Shown: positions 1 to 10,131 of the stretch, in pieces
Numbering within the stretch: position 1 is the stretch's first letter
How the letters are laid out: each line of letters opens with the position of its first letter
Notes under the pieces: generated by a model
What the model was told of the DNA's origin: nothing
The model's input: only the letters and a program-made list of their open reading frames with translations
Database searches by the model: none
Made by a program: the position numbers and the translations under genes
Source of the DNA: Silvimonas amylolytica
GTDB lineage: Bacteria > Pseudomonadota > Gammaproteobacteria > Burkholderiales > Chitinibacteraceae
Direction of reading: 5' to 3'
Assembly (NCBI RefSeq): GCF_014645555.1
Contig: NZ_BMLY01000004.1
Coordinates: 363,786-427,785, forward strand
Length of the DNA stretch: 64,000 bases

Positions 1-72
1 TCGAACCCCCGGTAGGCTTGCACCTACGCCTGATTTCGAGTCAGGTACATTCAACCACTCTGCCACCTCTCC
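1..72 (-). tRNA. tRNA-Ser (CGA), 3' part cut by window edge
   Basis: The reverse strand reads GGAGAGGTGGCAGAGTGG at its 5' end, the usual start of a bacterial serine tRNA. It continues into an anticodon loop CTCGAAA, giving anticodon CGA for UCG codons, then the start of a long variable arm and the T-arm GGTTCGA. The last bases, including most of the acceptor 3' strand, lie outside the window. Class II architecture with a long variable arm agrees with tRNA-Ser. Confidence 0.93.
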
Positions 73-87
73 GCAGCAAGGAAGCGG

Positions 88-116
88 ATTCTAGCCGGTT
101 TCATGGGTGCTGCCAA
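88..116 (-). promoter_or_regulatory. sigma70-type promoter of the tRNA-Ser gene
   Basis: On the minus strand a -35 TTGGCA (111-116) and a -10 TAGAAT (88-93) are separated by exactly 17 bases. Transcription would start about 8 bases before the mature tRNA 5' end at 72. Each hexamer differs from consensus at one position. Not tested experimentally; inferred from sequence. Confidence 0.7.
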
Positions 117-182
117 GTCTTTACATTTGTGCTGACACAACAAAATTGGCAGAATGCCGGTTCCTCAACGATCTGGAGTCGC

Positions 183-1706
183 ATGAAACGCTGGTTGATC
201 TCTATGGCCGTAGTGGCATTGGTGGGGTGTGGAGGCATGAACGACAAGGCTTCCGACCAACAACAACACCTGATGTCATGGAAAGATTCGAAAGAGCTTG
301 TTGTGCTGGTCCAGAATGGGCCGACTTCGCTCTATATCGATGCCGAAGGCAACTATGCAGGTTTGGAATACGACCTGGTGACGAAATTTGCCCAATCCAA
401 TGGCCTGAAAATCCGGTTTGTAGTGGACAATAGCTACGCGAGTCTGCTGCAAAGGCTTCAACGCAACGAAGCGCATATTGCTGTCGGCCTGCATGCCGAC
501 GGTGCGCATCCTGGTCTTGCGTTCGGGCCATCCTATCAATCGGTTTCCCCTGTGCTGGTTTACAACGACAGCATGACCGAAGCTGCCGCCTGGCAGAAGC
601 TCTACAACGGGGAAGCCATCATCAAGACCCTGCCGCAATACGTGCCAACGCTCACCGAACTCAAGGTGCAGCATCCATCTCTGGCATGGCAGGTGGTTCA
701 AGACCAGGACAGCGAAACCCTGATTCAGGGTGTATCAACCGGCGACATGGATTTTGCGCTGGTGGATTCGCACGCCGCAGATGTGGCACAGAACTACTTC
801 CCGCAAGTGGGCATGACCGACACCCTCGGGAAGCCGCAACAACTGGCGTGGGCCAGCAGTGCCAATGACAAAGAACTGGGGGACATGATCCAGAAGTTCT
901 TCGGTCAGGCCATTGCTGATGGCACCCTGCGTCAACTGATGGATCGTTACTACGGCCACGTTAACCGCGTTGACCAGATGGATGCCCAGGCATTCCTGGA
1001 CAAACGTGAAGATGTGCTGCCGACGTTCCGCAAGTGGTTCCATGAAGCCCAGCAGAAAACCGGGCTGGACTGGCGTCTTGTGGCGGCTCTGTCTTATCAG
1101 GAGTCGCACTGGGATCCGGCGGCCGCCTCGCCCACGGGTGTGCGCGGCATCATGATGCTGACCACCGAAACCGCGCAGCGGCTGGGTGTGGACCGGCTCA
1201 ATCCCTACCAGAGTATTCTGGGCGGCGCGCGGTATATTGCGACGCTGCGGGACTCGCTGGATCAGGCCATTCCTGAGCCGGATCGCACCTTTATGGCGTT
1301 GGCTGCATATAACGTCGGCCTTGGGCACTTGCTGGATGCACGTGAACTGGCACGCAAGATGAACAAGAACGCTGATAGCTGGGCAGATGTGAAATCCACG
1401 CTGCCACTGCTGCGTCTGCCCAAATATTTTGGTCAGACCAAATTCGGCTTCGCCCGTGGCGGTGAACCGGTGGTGTTCGTGGAAAGCCTGCGTACTTACT
1501 ATGACGTTCTGGCGCGGTTCGAGCCGCCGATGGGCAACTCGCAACCGACACTGTCCAGCGAGATTGAGGTACGTAACCCGAACAATCTGCCGCTGGAAAT
1601 CAATAGCGCGTTGCGTCCGGTGCAGGCTGCGGCTTCTATCCCGGCCAATGTGGCGGCAGGCAGTGTCAAACCCGCGCCCATGCGGGTGGCAATGGCCCAT
1701 CAATAG
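183..1706 (+). CDS. mltF: membrane-bound lytic murein transglycosylase F (MltF)
   Basis: Cleaves the glycosidic bond between MurNAc and GlcNAc in peptidoglycan, releasing 1,6-anhydro products; expected to be anchored to the inner face of the outer membrane. The ATG at 183 gives 507 aa starting with a lipoprotein signal (MKRWLISMAVVALVGCGG, lipid-attached Cys at residue 17); the reading frame is open further upstream, but that part is not protein-like. Residues about 35-270 form a periplasmic solute-binding (SBP_bac_3-like) domain. The SLT domain follows, with the catalytic Glu in ALSYQESHWDPAA and the GVRGIMMLT and AAYNVG motifs. This two-domain order is diagnostic of MltF. It stands alone between the tRNA and a strong terminator, and is functionally linked to nagZ two genes downstream. 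Confidence 0.93.
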   Translation: MKRWLISMAVVALVGCGGMNDKASDQQQHLMSWKDSKELVVLVQNGPTSLYIDAEGNYAGLEYDLVTKFAQSNGLKIRFVVDNSYASLLQRLQRNEAHIAVGLHADGAHPGLAFGPSYQSVSPVLVYNDSMTEAAAWQKLYNGEAIIKTLPQYVPTLTELKVQHPSLAWQVVQDQDSETLIQGVSTGDMDFALVDSHAADVAQNYFPQVGMTDTLGKPQQLAWASSANDKELGDMIQKFFGQAIADGTLRQLMDRYYGHVNRVDQMDAQAFLDKREDVLPTFRKWFHEAQQKTGLDWRLVAALSYQESHWDPAAASPTGVRGIMMLTTETAQRLGVDRLNPYQSILGGARYIATLRDSLDQAIPEPDRTFMALAAYNVGLGHLLDARELARKMNKNADSWADVKSTLPLLRLPKYFGQTKFGFARGGEPVVFVESLRTYYDVLARFEPPMGNSQPTLSSEIEVRNPNNLPLEINSALRPVQAAASIPANVAAGSVKPAPMRVAMAHQ

Positions 1707-1731
1707 CGCGTGTTGCAGCGTTTCATGCCGT

Positions 1732-1770
1732 ACAAAAACCCGGCTGGTGTAAACCAGACCGGGTTTTTGT
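1732..1770 (+). terminator. Rho-independent terminator after mltF
   Basis: Inverted repeat with a stem of about 16 pairs (ACAAAAACCCGG and CTGG arms, one bulge), a 6-base loop and a T-run, starting about 25 bases after the mltF stop. Confidence 0.85.
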
Positions 1771-1790
1771 TTGCCCGTCGCCGGGCGCTT

Positions 1791-1819
1791 TTGGCGGCAA
1801 GCGCGCTAGCCGGTACAAT
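1791..1819 (+). promoter_or_regulatory. promoter of gltX
   Basis: TTGGCG (1791-1796), a 17-base spacer and TACAAT (1814-1819) lie about 38 bases before the gltX start, just after the mltF terminator. Inferred from match to the sigma70 consensus. Confidence 0.6.
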
Positions 1820-1856
1820 GACGCACTTCCCGGCCATTATTCATTGAGAGCCCACT

Positions 1857-3245
1857 GTGACCGTCCGTACCCGTTTCGCCCCCAGCCCCACCGGTTTGCT
1901 GCATATCGGTGGGGTGCGCACTGCGCTGTTTTCCTGGGCTTATGCCCGCAAGCATGCCGGCACCTTTGTGCTGCGGATCGAAGACACCGACCTTGAGCGT
2001 TCCACGCCGGAATCGGTGAAAGCCATTCTGGATGGTATGCACTGGGTGGATCTGGATTACGACGAAGGCCCGTTCTACCAGATGCAGCGTATGGATCGCT
2101 ACAAAGAAGTGATCCAGCAAATGCTGGCTGCTGGCACCGCCTACTACTGCTATTGCAGCAAGGAAGAACTGGAAGCCATGCGCGCTGAACAAGAAGCGCG
2201 TGGCGAGAAGCCGCGTTACGACCGTCGCTGGCGTCCGCAGGATGGCAAAACCCTGCCCGCCGTCCCGGCTGATGTGAAACCGGTAGTGCGTTTCATGAAC
2301 CCGATTGACGGCGTGGTCGCCTGGGACGATCAGGTGAAGGGACGCATCGAGATCAGCAATCACGAACTCGACGATCTGATCATCGCCCGCCCGGATGGCA
2401 CACCAACCTACAATTTCTGCGTGGTGGTGGATGACTGGGACATGAAGATCACCCACGTCATTCGTGGTGACGACCACGTGAACAACACGCCGCGCCAGAT
2501 CAACATTTTCAAGGCCCTGGGCGCCACGCTGCCACAGTTTGGTCACCTGCCCATGATCCATAACGATCAAGGCCAGAAGCTCTCGAAGCGCCGTGATGCC
2601 GTCAGCGTGGTGGATTACGACCAGGCCGGTTTCCTGCCAGAAGCATTGTTGAACTACCTGGCTCGTCTGGGTTGGGGCCACGGTGACGACGAGTTTTTTA
2701 CCATGGAACAATTCGTTGAATGGTTTGACCTGAAAGACGTCAGCCCCAGCCCCAGCCGCTTTGATCGCGAAAAGCTGCTGTGGCTGAATGCCCAGCATAT
2801 CAAGGTTGCCGATACCACGCTGCTGGCTGCCCGTGTGGCGGGTTTCCTGGCAGAGAAGGGCGTCGACACCACCCATGGTCCGGCGCTCGCCGATGTTTGC
2901 GCGCTGCTGAAAGACCGTTCGCAAACACTGGTCGAAATGGCTGACCAGGCGGAATACTTCTACCGCCCGCTAACCCCGTCGGCAGAGGTCATTGAAAAAC
3001 ACCTGACGGCAGATGACCTGACCCGTCTGGCCGCCTTTGCCGCTGGCGCTGCTGCCTTGGCGACCTGGGATCAACCGACGCTGGGTCAGTTCATCAAGGA
3101 CTTCGTCAAAGAACAGGGTGTGAAGATGCCACTGGTGGGCATGCCGGTTCGCGCCAAAGTACTGGGTACCACGCATACGCCATCTGTCGACGCGGTCCTG
3201 GCTCTGCTGGGCCGCGAAGAAGTGCTCAAGCGCCTGGCCGCTTGA
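1857..3245 (+). CDS. gltX: glutamate--tRNA ligase
   Basis: Charges tRNA-Glu with glutamate in the cytoplasm (class I aminoacyl-tRNA synthetase). The 462-aa protein opens with [20 protein letters not shown], containing the HIGH-type ATP motif (HIGG, residues 16-19). It carries the KMSKS-type loop as KLSKR in [15 protein letters not shown] near residue 240, followed by the anticodon-binding half. Length is normal for GltX. The start codon is GTG; an in-frame ATG is not available nearby and the N-terminal motif must be included, so GTG is well supported. Only a weak GAGAG ribosome site precedes it. Transcribed from its own promoter and closed by a strong terminator. Confidence 0.97.
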   Translation: MTVRTRFAPSPTGLLHIGGVRTALFSWAYARKHAGTFVLRIEDTDLERSTPESVKAILDGMHWVDLDYDEGPFYQMQRMDRYKEVIQQMLAAGTAYYCYCSKEELEAMRAEQEARGEKPRYDRRWRPQDGKTLPAVPADVKPVVRFMNPIDGVVAWDDQVKGRIEISNHELDDLIIARPDGTPTYNFCVVVDDWDMKITHVIRGDDHVNNTPRQINIFKALGATLPQFGHLPMIHNDQGQKLSKRRDAVSVVDYDQAGFLPEALLNYLARLGWGHGDDEFFTMEQFVEWFDLKDVSPSPSRFDREKLLWLNAQHIKVADTTLLAARVAGFLAEKGVDTTHGPALADVCALLKDRSQTLVEMADQAEYFYRPLTPSAEVIEKHLTADDLTRLAAFAAGAAALATWDQPTLGQFIKDFVKEQGVKMPLVGMPVRAKVLGTTHTPSVDAVLALLGREEVLKRLAA

Positions 3246-3251
3246 TCTTTG

Positions 3252-3285
3252 AAATGGCGTGCGGTTTGCTCCGCACGCCATTTTT
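3252..3285 (+). terminator. Rho-independent terminator after gltX
   Basis: A perfect 13-bp stem (AAATGGCGTGCGG and its complement) with a 6-base loop is followed by a short T-run, 6 bases after the gltX stop. Confidence 0.88.
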
Positions 3286-3323
3286 CCATCCCGTTCCCCG
3301 CTTTGTCCCACGTTGCCCACACC

Positions 3324-4847
3324 ATGAACCTTTCGCTCAAACAAAAAGTCGGCCAGCTTTTGATGGTGGGCTTTGACGGCCTGACACCCAATGCCCATAT
3401 CGAACATATGCTTCGTGAGCGAGAGGTCGGTGGGGTCATCCTGTTCCGGCGCAATGTTGATCAGCCTGCGCAAATTGCTGCGCTGACTCGGCGTTTGCAG
3501 GAGATCAACGCAGAACACAGCCATATTCCGTTGATGATCGGTGTGGATCAGGAAGGGGGCATGGTGGCCCGGATTGAAAATGGCGTCACACCGCTCCCGT
3601 CCGCACTCGCGTTTCGCGCAGCGGGTTCGGTCGCAGATTGCGAAACGCTGACCCGCTTTGCCAATGAAGAATTGCGGCTCTTGGGTTTCACCGTCAATTT
3701 CGTGCCCGATGTTGACGTCAACAACAACCGTCGCAATCCGGTGATTGGTGTGCGTGCATTTGGTGAGACGGTTGATGAGGTCACCACCTGGAGCCTTGCC
3801 GCACTACGCGGTGTGCAGGCTGCGGGGATGATTTCTGCGGCCAAGCATTTTCCCGGTCACGGCGATACGGATGTTGATTCGCACCTGGGCCTGCCACGCG
3901 TGCCGCATGACCGTACCCGCCTTGATCGCGTTGAACTGGCGCCGTTCCGCGCAGCGATTGCCGCTGGCGTCGATACCATCATGACCTCGCACGTGGTGTT
4001 TCCGGCGTTTGAACCAGACCCGCAGACCCCCGCAACGATGTCGCATGCGGTCCTGACCGGTTTGCTGCGCCATGAACTTGGATTCAATGGCGTGGTGTTT
4101 ACCGACTGCCTGGAAATGGACGCCATTGCCAAAGGCCCGGGTACCGTGGCGGGTGCGGTGGCAGCCTTCAAGGCCGGTGCCGATGTGTTGCTGATTTCTC
4201 ATACCCAGGCGCGGCAGGAAGGCTTTCTGGACGCACTGACTGATGCGGTGGTACGCGGCGAAGTGAGTGAGTCACGTATTGATGCCTCGCTGGCGCGCAT
4301 TCTGGCGCTCAAATCCCGACACCCCGTCGCCTGGCGTGATCTACCCCTTGATCCGGCGCCCTTGCTGGCGCAACCGGCCGCGCTGGCATTGTCGCAATCT
4401 GTCCATCAACGGGCCGTCACGGTGCAAGGAGAGCTTGTCCCGCTGCAGCCTCAACTGCCGGTATTGTTGATTACGGTGGAAGTGCGTGAGCGGACAGAGA
4501 TTGATGAAGTCCAGACTCGCCCGGACACCCTCGCGGCGCCCCTGGCTGCCGCCGGACTGGCGGTTGAAGAAGTCCGCGTTCCGTTGGCGGTGACCGAGGC
4601 CGATCGCGCACGGGTACTGCAAAAGGCCGCGAGCGCAGAGCAAGTAGTGATGGTGAGCTACAACGCCATTTTGCAGCCCGCGCAGCAGGCGCTGATTGCG
4701 GCACTGCCGGCAGAAAAACTGTGGCTGGTGGCCGGGCGTTTACCGTATGACCTTGATCTGGCGCCCGCCGCACAGGGCCGCTTGACCGCTTATGCCAATC
4801 GGCCAGCAGCGCTTGCTGCCATCGCCGAACGTTTGCTGGCAGGCTGA
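3324..4847 (+). CDS. nagZ: beta-N-acetylhexosaminidase, GH3 (NagZ-like, long form)
   Basis: Hydrolyses terminal beta-linked GlcNAc, in muropeptide recycling (GlcNAc-anhydroMurNAc) and possibly on chitooligosaccharides. The ATG at 3324 gives 507 aa with no signal peptide, so it is probably cytoplasmic. GH3 signatures: DQEGGMVARI (about residues 75-84), KHFPGHGDTDVDSH (174-187, with the His/Asp pair of the family) and the nucleophile Asp261 in FTDCLEMDA. Compact proteobacterial NagZ is about 340 aa; this one carries about 160 extra residues after position 345, forming a second alpha/beta domain like that of two-domain GH3 enzymes of Gram-positive NagZ type. The gene is monocistronic after the gltX terminator. 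The enzyme class is secure; the natural substrate is not. Confidence 0.9.
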   Translation: MNLSLKQKVGQLLMVGFDGLTPNAHIEHMLREREVGGVILFRRNVDQPAQIAALTRRLQEINAEHSHIPLMIGVDQEGGMVARIENGVTPLPSALAFRAAGSVADCETLTRFANEELRLLGFTVNFVPDVDVNNNRRNPVIGVRAFGETVDEVTTWSLAALRGVQAAGMISAAKHFPGHGDTDVDSHLGLPRVPHDRTRLDRVELAPFRAAIAAGVDTIMTSHVVFPAFEPDPQTPATMSHAVLTGLLRHELGFNGVVFTDCLEMDAIAKGPGTVAGAVAAFKAGADVLLISHTQARQEGFLDALTDAVVRGEVSESRIDASLARILALKSRHPVAWRDLPLDPAPLLAQPAALALSQSVHQRAVTVQGELVPLQPQLPVLLITVEVRERTEIDEVQTRPDTLAAPLAAAGLAVEEVRVPLAVTEADRARVLQKAASAEQVVMVSYNAILQPAQQALIAALPAEKLWLVAGRLPYDLDLAPAAQGRLTAYANRPAALAAIAERLLAG

Positions 4848-5028
4848 TGTCTGGTTGCGTCCTGAGCAATATGCCATTTGTATATATGGACGAACGCACT
4901 TCGGCTCAGCGCATCACCTCGTTATACTGCAACTTTTTTGCGATTCGCGCGTTAGCCATAACGCCTGTTACAACCAGGAACCGGGCCGGCCGCGGCCGCG
5001 CTTTTACCCAACGATTTCGGGAATCTGT

Positions 5029-5484
5029 ATGAAACGAATTCTGGCGCTGTGCCTGAGCGCACTCTTGGTGTCGATGACTGCTTACGCAGAAGATGCACCA
5101 CTGCCGTTTGATGATCCGTCCTCCGCACCACCGGCTGGCAAGACTCACGCTCCGGCACACTCGGGCACATCTAACTCTACCCATGCCGCAGGCAAGAGCA
5201 GCAGCTCGGCGCATGGCAAGCACAAGGCCACCTCGGGCAAGCAGTCTGGCAAGCACACTGGCAAAAGCACGACTGCCAAGGGCAAGACGAGCACCAGCAG
5301 CAAGAAGGGCGCTGCGCCGGCCAAAGCCAATAGCAGCAAGAAGAGCCACAAGGCAGCACCGGCAAGCACCAAAAAGCCAGCTGCCAAATCCGGGCATGCC
5401 ACGAAGTCTGGCAAGAAGCCGGCCGCTACTTCAAGCAAGAAAACGCATCAGTCCAAGACCAAGGGCCACACCAAGTCGGCCTGA
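5029..5484 (+). CDS. secreted low-complexity Lys/Ser/Ala/His-rich protein
   Basis: 151 aa from the ATG at 5029. Residues 1-20 form a clear Sec signal peptide (MKRILALCLSALLVSMTAYA, then EDAPLP). A short acidic/proline stretch follows, and from about residue 35 to the end the protein is made of Lys, Ser, Ala, Thr, Gly and His in irregular SGK, GKS, SKK and KKPAA units. It resembles histone-H1-like or PAKKA-type tails by composition only. No catalytic motif or fold is visible and no family is claimed. Net charge is strongly positive, so a role in binding the envelope, DNA or anionic polymer in the periplasm is a guess. It is flanked by its own terminator. A -10-like TATACT lies at 4923-4928. 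Confidence 0.8.
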   Translation: MKRILALCLSALLVSMTAYAEDAPLPFDDPSSAPPAGKTHAPAHSGTSNSTHAAGKSSSSAHGKHKATSGKQSGKHTGKSTTAKGKTSTSSKKGAAPAKANSSKKSHKAAPASTKKPAAKSGHATKSGKKPAATSSKKTHQSKTKGHTKSA

Positions 5485-5495
5485 AGGGCAGGATG

Positions 5496-5526
5496 AAAAA
5501 AAGGCCGGGTTTACCGGCCTTTTTTT
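5496..5526 (+). terminator. terminator after the Lys-rich protein gene
   Basis: AAGGCCGG / CCGGCCTT stem with a 5-base loop, flanked by an A-run and a T-run, so it can act on both strands. It separates this gene from the convergent Nudix gene. Confidence 0.85.
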
Positions 5527-5547
5527 GTACCTTGTGGGGGCAGCGGC

Positions 5548-6120
5548 CTAGTGGCCTTCACCCTGCAGTTCGCCCGCCTTGATCAGTTGTTCCAGCCAGA
5601 ACGCGCCAGCGACGGTTTTGCCATCCGTCACACTGCCGTCCAGTATCCCGGCGATCAATTCTGCCTGGTCCTTGATGACCAACTCCAGAAACTCGCCTTC
5701 GTCCAGTTGCGCCTTGCCAGACTCCAGACCTTGCGCCAGGAAGATGTGAATCTCTTCAGAGGTGTAACTGATAATGGGGTGCAAAACGCCCAGCTTGCGC
5801 CAGTGGCGGGCGGTATAGCCGGTCTCTTCCAGCAGTTCGCGCTTGCCGCAGGTCAACGGATCTTCGTTCGGGTCCAGCTTGCCAGCCGGGAACTCAAGGA
5901 ACACGCGCTTGAACGGATAGCGGAACTGGCGCTCCATCAGCAGGCGGCCGTCATCCATTACCGGGATCACCATCACCGCGCCTGGATGCTGGATGTACTC
6001 GCGCGTTGCGGTGCTGTCATCAGGCAAGCGCACTGTATCGCGGTTGATATGAAGCAATGCGCCATCAAACACGCGTTCGCTGGCAATGCCGGTCTCGATC
6101 AGATGCTGGTCGTCTTTCAT
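5548..6120 (-). CDS. Nudix hydrolase, ADP-ribose/ADP-sugar pyrophosphatase type
   Basis: Predicted to hydrolyse ADP-ribose or related nucleoside diphosphate sugars to AMP plus sugar phosphate. The Nudix box is perfect: G-x5-E-x7-RELLEETGY, in PAGKLDPNEDPLTCGK followed by RELLEETGY, near residue 90. The upstream REYIQHPGAVMVIPV and downstream SYTSEEIHIFLA segments are as in the NudF/ADPRase group. I start at the ATG at 6120 (MKDDQHL, 190 aa) because the extra 11 residues of the longer frame (from 6153) look non-coding; neither start has a good ribosome site. An ADP-glucose hydrolysing role next to the glycogen operon is conceivable but unproven. Confidence 0.88.
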   Translation of the reverse strand: MKDDQHLIETGIASERVFDGALLHINRDTVRLPDDSTATREYIQHPGAVMVIPVMDDGRLLMERQFRYPFKRVFLEFPAGKLDPNEDPLTCGKRELLEETGYTARHWRKLGVLHPIISYTSEEIHIFLAQGLESGKAQLDEGEFLELVIKDQAELIAGILDGSVTDGKTVAGAFWLEQLIKAGELQGEGH

Positions 6121-6182
6121 GGGTTTGGGCTCAGGTTTGGCGCAAAGGCGCATTATGCACGTATTGATGTGACGTAAAGCAA

Positions 6183-6206
6183 ACGGGGCAGCCCTGGCTG
6201 CCCCGT
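6183..6206 (-). terminator. hairpin terminator at the end of the glycogen operon
   Basis: A perfect inverted repeat ACGGGGCAGC / GCTGCCCCGT lies 18 bases past the glgP stop. On the minus strand it is followed by TTTGCTTT, so it fits a terminator for glgP better than for the other strand. Confidence 0.7.
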
Positions 6207-6223
6207 GCCATGAGTGAGGCAGA

Positions 6224-8671
6224 TCAGAGTTTAACGGGTTGCACGTTCCAGATTTCTTCGGCGTATTCGCGGATGGTCCGGTCAGATGAGAAATACCCCA
6301 TCCCGGCGATATTCATCACTGCCGCGCGTTGCCAGGCTGCCTTGTTGCGATACAGGGCGTCAACCTTGTCCTGGGCATCCACATATGAACGGTAATCGGC
6401 CAGTAACTGGTAATGGTCGCCCCAGTTCACCAGAACATCGAACACCATGCGGTAGCGCTCTGGATCATCCGGGCTGAAGTGGCCAGAAGCCAGCAGGTTC
6501 AGAACCTCGTGCAACTCGGTATCGTGATCATAGAACTCACGCGGGTTGTAGCCTTTTTTGCGCAGCGCTTCGACTTGTTCTGTTGTATTGCCGAAAATGA
6601 AGATGTTGTCCGGCCCGACATGATCACGCATCTCGACGTTGGCGCCATCCAGCGTGCCCATGGTCAGCGCGCCATTCAGCGCGAATTTCATGTTGCCAGT
6701 GCCAGAGGCTTCAGTGCCGGCCAGCGAGATCTGCTCAGACAAATCGGCCGCCGGGATGATCAGCTCGGCCAGGCTCACGCCGTAGTTGGGAATGAACACG
6801 ACCTTGAGCTTGTCGCCAATGGCCGGATCGTTGTTGATCTTGCGGCCCACGTCATTGATGAGCTTGATCACCAGCTTGGCCATCTTGTAGGCCGAGGCCG
6901 CTTTGCCGGCAAAGATCACCACGCGCGGCTGCCAGTCTTTTTCCGGATGTTTGATGATGCGGTTGTAACGGGTGATTACATGCAATACGTTCAACAACTG
7001 GCGCTTGTATTCGTGGATCCGTTTCACCTGCACATCAAACAGCGCATGCGGATCAACCACACCGCCCATCTTGCGTGCAATGTACTGCGCCAGACGCTGC
7101 TTGTTGGCGAACTTGGCTTCTGCCACCGCGTCGATGAAGGCGGGGAAATCCATGTGCTGTTTGAGTTCGGCCAGCTCATCCAGATTGCCGCGCCAGGTTT
7201 TACCAATGTAATGATCAATCACCCCGGCCAGCGCCGGGTTGGCCTGGGCCAGCCAGCGTCGTGGCGTAATGCCATTGGTCATGTTGCAAAAGCGGTCGGG
7301 GAAGAGTTTGGCGAAATCGGCAAAGATGGATTGCACCATCAAGTCTGAGTGCAACTGCGACACGCCATTGATCTTGTGGCTGGCCACCACGGCCAGCCAG
7401 GCCATGCGGACGCGCCGCTCGCCCGATTCATCAATCAGCGAGATGCGGCGGATCAGATCTACATCGTCTTTATGCTGTTCGCGCGTGTCATCAAGGAAGC
7501 GTTCGTTGATTTCAAAAATCAGCTTCATATGGCGCGGCAAGACGCGGTTCATCAGTTCAACCGGCCAGGTTTCCAGCGCTTCTTGCATCAACGTATGGTT
7601 GGTGTAGCTGAATACCTTCTGGGTGGTGGCCCAGGCGTCGTCCCACTTGATATCAAAATCGTCGATCAAAATGCGCATCAGTTCCGGAATGGCCAGGACC
7701 GGGTGCGTATCGTTCAGGTGAATGGACGTCTTTTCGGCAAAGCGCGTGAAATTCTCGTGGGTTTGCCGATAGCGGCGGATGATGTCCTGCAGGCTGGCGC
7801 TGGTGAAGAAATACTCCTGGCGCAGGCGCAATTCCTTGCCGCTATAGGTGGAGTCATCCGGATACAGTACGCGAGAGACGTTCTCTGACAGGTTCTTTTC
7901 TTCCACGGCAGCAAAGTAATCGCCCTGGTTGAACTTGGAGAGGTTGATCTCGTTGGATGAACGCGCTGACCACAAGCGCAATGTGTTGGTCGCGGTGGTG
8001 TCGTAACCCGGAATGATCTGGTCATGCGCGACAGCGAATACGTCTTGTGTTTGCAACCAGCGTGTACGGCTACCTTCCAGTTGCAAGTGACCACCAAAGC
8101 GCACCAGATATTGCACTTCAAAACGCTCGAACTCCCACGGGTAGCCATTGGCCAGCCAGTAATCCGGTGCCTCGATCTGGTTGCCATCGATGATGCGTTG
8201 TTTGAACATGCCGTAGTCGTAACGAATGCCATAGCCATAACCGGGTAAGCCCAGTGTGGCCATCGAATCCAGGAAACACGCGGCCAGCCGGCCCAGACCG
8301 CCATTGCCCAGCGCGGCATCGGGTTCCAGTTCAACCAGTTCGTTGTAGTCCATGCCGAGTTCATCCAGCGCCCCGCGGACCTCGTCATACAGGCCCAGAG
8401 CGAGGAGGGCATTGGTCAGCGCGCGGCCGATCAAAAACTCCATTGAGAGGTAGTACACGCGTTTGACGTCTTGCGAGTACTGCGCACGGGTGGTGCGCAT
8501 CCAGCGTTCAATCAACCGGTCGCGCACGGCGAGGAAAGAAGCGTTGAGCCAGTCGCGCGGCTGGGCCGAGATCGGATCTTTACCGATCGCGAACACCAGT
8601 TTGTTGGCGATAGAGCGTTTGAGCGAGGCTACGTCGGTGTTCGGGGAATCATGAACGAACGTGACGGTCAT
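6224..8671 (-). CDS. glgP: glycogen/starch/alpha-glucan phosphorylase
   Basis: Releases glucose-1-phosphate from glycogen chain ends using phosphate and PLP (GT35 family). 815 aa, the usual length. The PLP-lysine region [20 protein letters not shown] is intact near residue 665, as are the N-terminal [14 protein letters not shown] and the [11 protein letters not shown] phosphorylase motif. A GGGAG ribosome site sits 7 bases before the ATG. It is the last gene of the operon, 23 bases after glgA, and ends in a hairpin terminator. Supplies the degradative arm alongside GlgX. Confidence 0.97.
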   Translation of the reverse strand: MTVTFVHDSPNTDVASLKRSIANKLVFAIGKDPISAQPRDWLNASFLAVRDRLIERWMRTTRAQYSQDVKRVYYLSMEFLIGRALTNALLALGLYDEVRGALDELGMDYNELVELEPDAALGNGGLGRLAACFLDSMATLGLPGYGYGIRYDYGMFKQRIIDGNQIEAPDYWLANGYPWEFERFEVQYLVRFGGHLQLEGSRTRWLQTQDVFAVAHDQIIPGYDTTATNTLRLWSARSSNEINLSKFNQGDYFAAVEEKNLSENVSRVLYPDDSTYSGKELRLRQEYFFTSASLQDIIRRYRQTHENFTRFAEKTSIHLNDTHPVLAIPELMRILIDDFDIKWDDAWATTQKVFSYTNHTLMQEALETWPVELMNRVLPRHMKLIFEINERFLDDTREQHKDDVDLIRRISLIDESGERRVRMAWLAVVASHKINGVSQLHSDLMVQSIFADFAKLFPDRFCNMTNGITPRRWLAQANPALAGVIDHYIGKTWRGNLDELAELKQHMDFPAFIDAVAEAKFANKQRLAQYIARKMGGVVDPHALFDVQVKRIHEYKRQLLNVLHVITRYNRIIKHPEKDWQPRVVIFAGKAASAYKMAKLVIKLINDVGRKINNDPAIGDKLKVVFIPNYGVSLAELIIPAADLSEQISLAGTEASGTGNMKFALNGALTMGTLDGANVEMRDHVGPDNIFIFGNTTEQVEALRKKGYNPREFYDHDTELHEVLNLLASGHFSPDDPERYRMVFDVLVNWGDHYQLLADYRSYVDAQDKVDALYRNKAAWQRAAVMNIAGMGYFSSDRTIREYAEEIWNVQPVKL

Positions 8672-8694
8672 TGTGGATCTCCCAGGCAGGCAGT

Positions 8695-10131
8695 TCAGGC
8701 CAGCAATTGTTCATAAAGCGTGAAATACGAACGGGCGGCGGCATCCCAACCAAAGTCTTGCTTCATGGCCACTTGCCGAACCGCTTTCCAGTCTTTGGGG
8801 CGCCCCCATAGCGCCAGCGCCCGGCGCAGGGCTTGTCGCATGCCTTGCGCTGAGAACTCGTCGAACACAAACCCCGTCGCATGCTCATCGGCCATGTTTT
8901 CCAGTGAGCTATCGACTACGGTATCGGCCAGCCCGCCCACGCGGCGAACCAGCGGCAATGCACCATATTTGAGCCCATATAACTGCGTGAGCCCGCAAGG
9001 CTCGAAACGGCTGGGCACCAGCACGACATCGGCGGCGGCCATTAACCGGTGCGACTGTGCTTCGTCGTAGCCAATCTGCACCGCCACCTGGCCCGGGTCC
9101 CGCAGGGCCGCAGTGGCAAATGCGTGTTCCATGCCTTGGTCGCCACTTCCCAGCAAGGCAAATTGCGCGCCGGATGCCACCAGTTCCGGAAGCAATTCCA
9201 GTACCAGGTGCAGGCCTTTTTGTTCAGTCAGACGGCTGACGACGACAAACAAGGGCGCATCGGCATCGGACTGCAGCGAGGTGTGCTCTTGCAGTGCCAG
9301 CTTGTTGCGGGTTTTGTTCTGCGGTTTGTCTGCCGTGTAGGTGGCCGGGATCAGCGCATCGCTGGCGGGATTCCAGATCGCGCCATCGACACCATTGAGA
9401 ATGCCGGTCAAGGCGCCACTGCGATCCCGCAAGAGACCATCCAGTCCGCAGCCCTGTTCCGGCGTGGTGATCTCCCGCGCGTAGGTCGGGCTGACCGTGG
9501 TGATGTGATCCGCATAAAACAGCCCGGCTTTAAGGAACGACATCTGACCGTGAAATTCCAGACCATGCATCCCGAAAAAATGGCCAGGCAGGCGCAGATC
9601 GCCAAATTGCCAGGCCGGGAACAGGCCTTGATACGCCAGGTTGTGCACCGTGAAAACAGACTTGGCCGGACGCCCGCGCGCTGCCAGATAAGCCGGAACC
9701 AGCCCCGCATGCCAGTCGTGTCCATGCACGATCTGAGGCCGCCAGAAGGGGTCCAGTCCGCTCGCCAGTTCTGCGGCTACCCATGCCAGCAGGGCAAAAC
9801 GCAGGTGATTGTCACCGTATGGTTCCTGATGCGGGTCCAGATAAGGGTTGCCACTGCGGTCATACAAACCGGGCGCGTCGATCACATACAGTTCAAGACC
9901 ATTTTCTGGCACACGGCCAAAGATCACACGGACAGGGCCGGCAAAGGTATCCAGCGCGGCGACTTCGCCGGCTTCTTCAATCCCCGCGCGAATGGCGGGA
10001 AACCCTGGCAGCAGTACGCGCGTGTCTGCGCCCAGTTGTTTGAGCGCGGGCGGCAGCGCACCGGTGACATCGGCCAGCCCTCCCGTTTTGAGCAGCGGAA
10101 ACAGTTCGGAACATACGTGCAGCACTTGCAT
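8695..10131 (-). CDS. glgA: glycogen synthase (ADP-glucose dependent)
   Basis: Transfers glucose from ADP-glucose to the non-reducing end of alpha-1,4-glucan (GT5). The true start is the ATG at 10131 ([22 protein letters not shown]), preceded by a GGGAGAG ribosome site 7 bases away; the frame is open 38 codons further up but that part is not homologous. 478 aa, as in E. coli. The KTGGL ADP-glucose binding motif is at about residues 15-19, and the C-terminal [18 protein letters not shown] motif holds the catalytic Glu. Lies between glgC (135 bases upstream) and glgP. Confidence 0.96.
   Translation of the reverse strand: MQVLHVCSELFPLLKTGGLADVTGALPPALKQLGADTRVLLPGFPAIRAGIEEAGEVAALDTFAGPVRVIFGRVPENGLELYVIDAPGLYDRSGNPYLDPHQEPYGDNHLRFALLAWVAAELASGLDPFWRPQIVHGHDWHAGLVPAYLAARGRPAKSVFTVHNLAYQGLFPAWQFGDLRLPGHFFGMHGLEFHGQMSFLKAGLFYADHITTVSPTYAREITTPEQGCGLDGLLRDRSGALTGILNGVDGAIWNPASDALIPATYTADKPQNKTRNKLALQEHTSLQSDADAPLFVVVSRLTEQKGLHLVLELLPELVASGAQFALLGSGDQGMEHAFATAALRDPGQVAVQIGYDEAQSHRLMAAADVVLVPSRFEPCGLTQLYGLKYGALPLVRRVGGLADTVVDSSLENMADEHATGFVFDEFSAQGMRQALRRALALWGRPKDWKAVRQVAMKQDFGWDAAARSYFTLYEQLLA

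Noticed and set aside
1806-2924. 372-codon open frame on - opposite gltX
   Set aside because: Antisense to the glutamyl-tRNA synthetase gene; no ribosome site or domain.
4981-5001. GGCCGGCCGCGGCCGCG tract before the Lys-rich protein as a regulatory site
   Set aside because: Simple GC-rich run overlapping restriction-like palindromes; no partner or repeat elsewhere.
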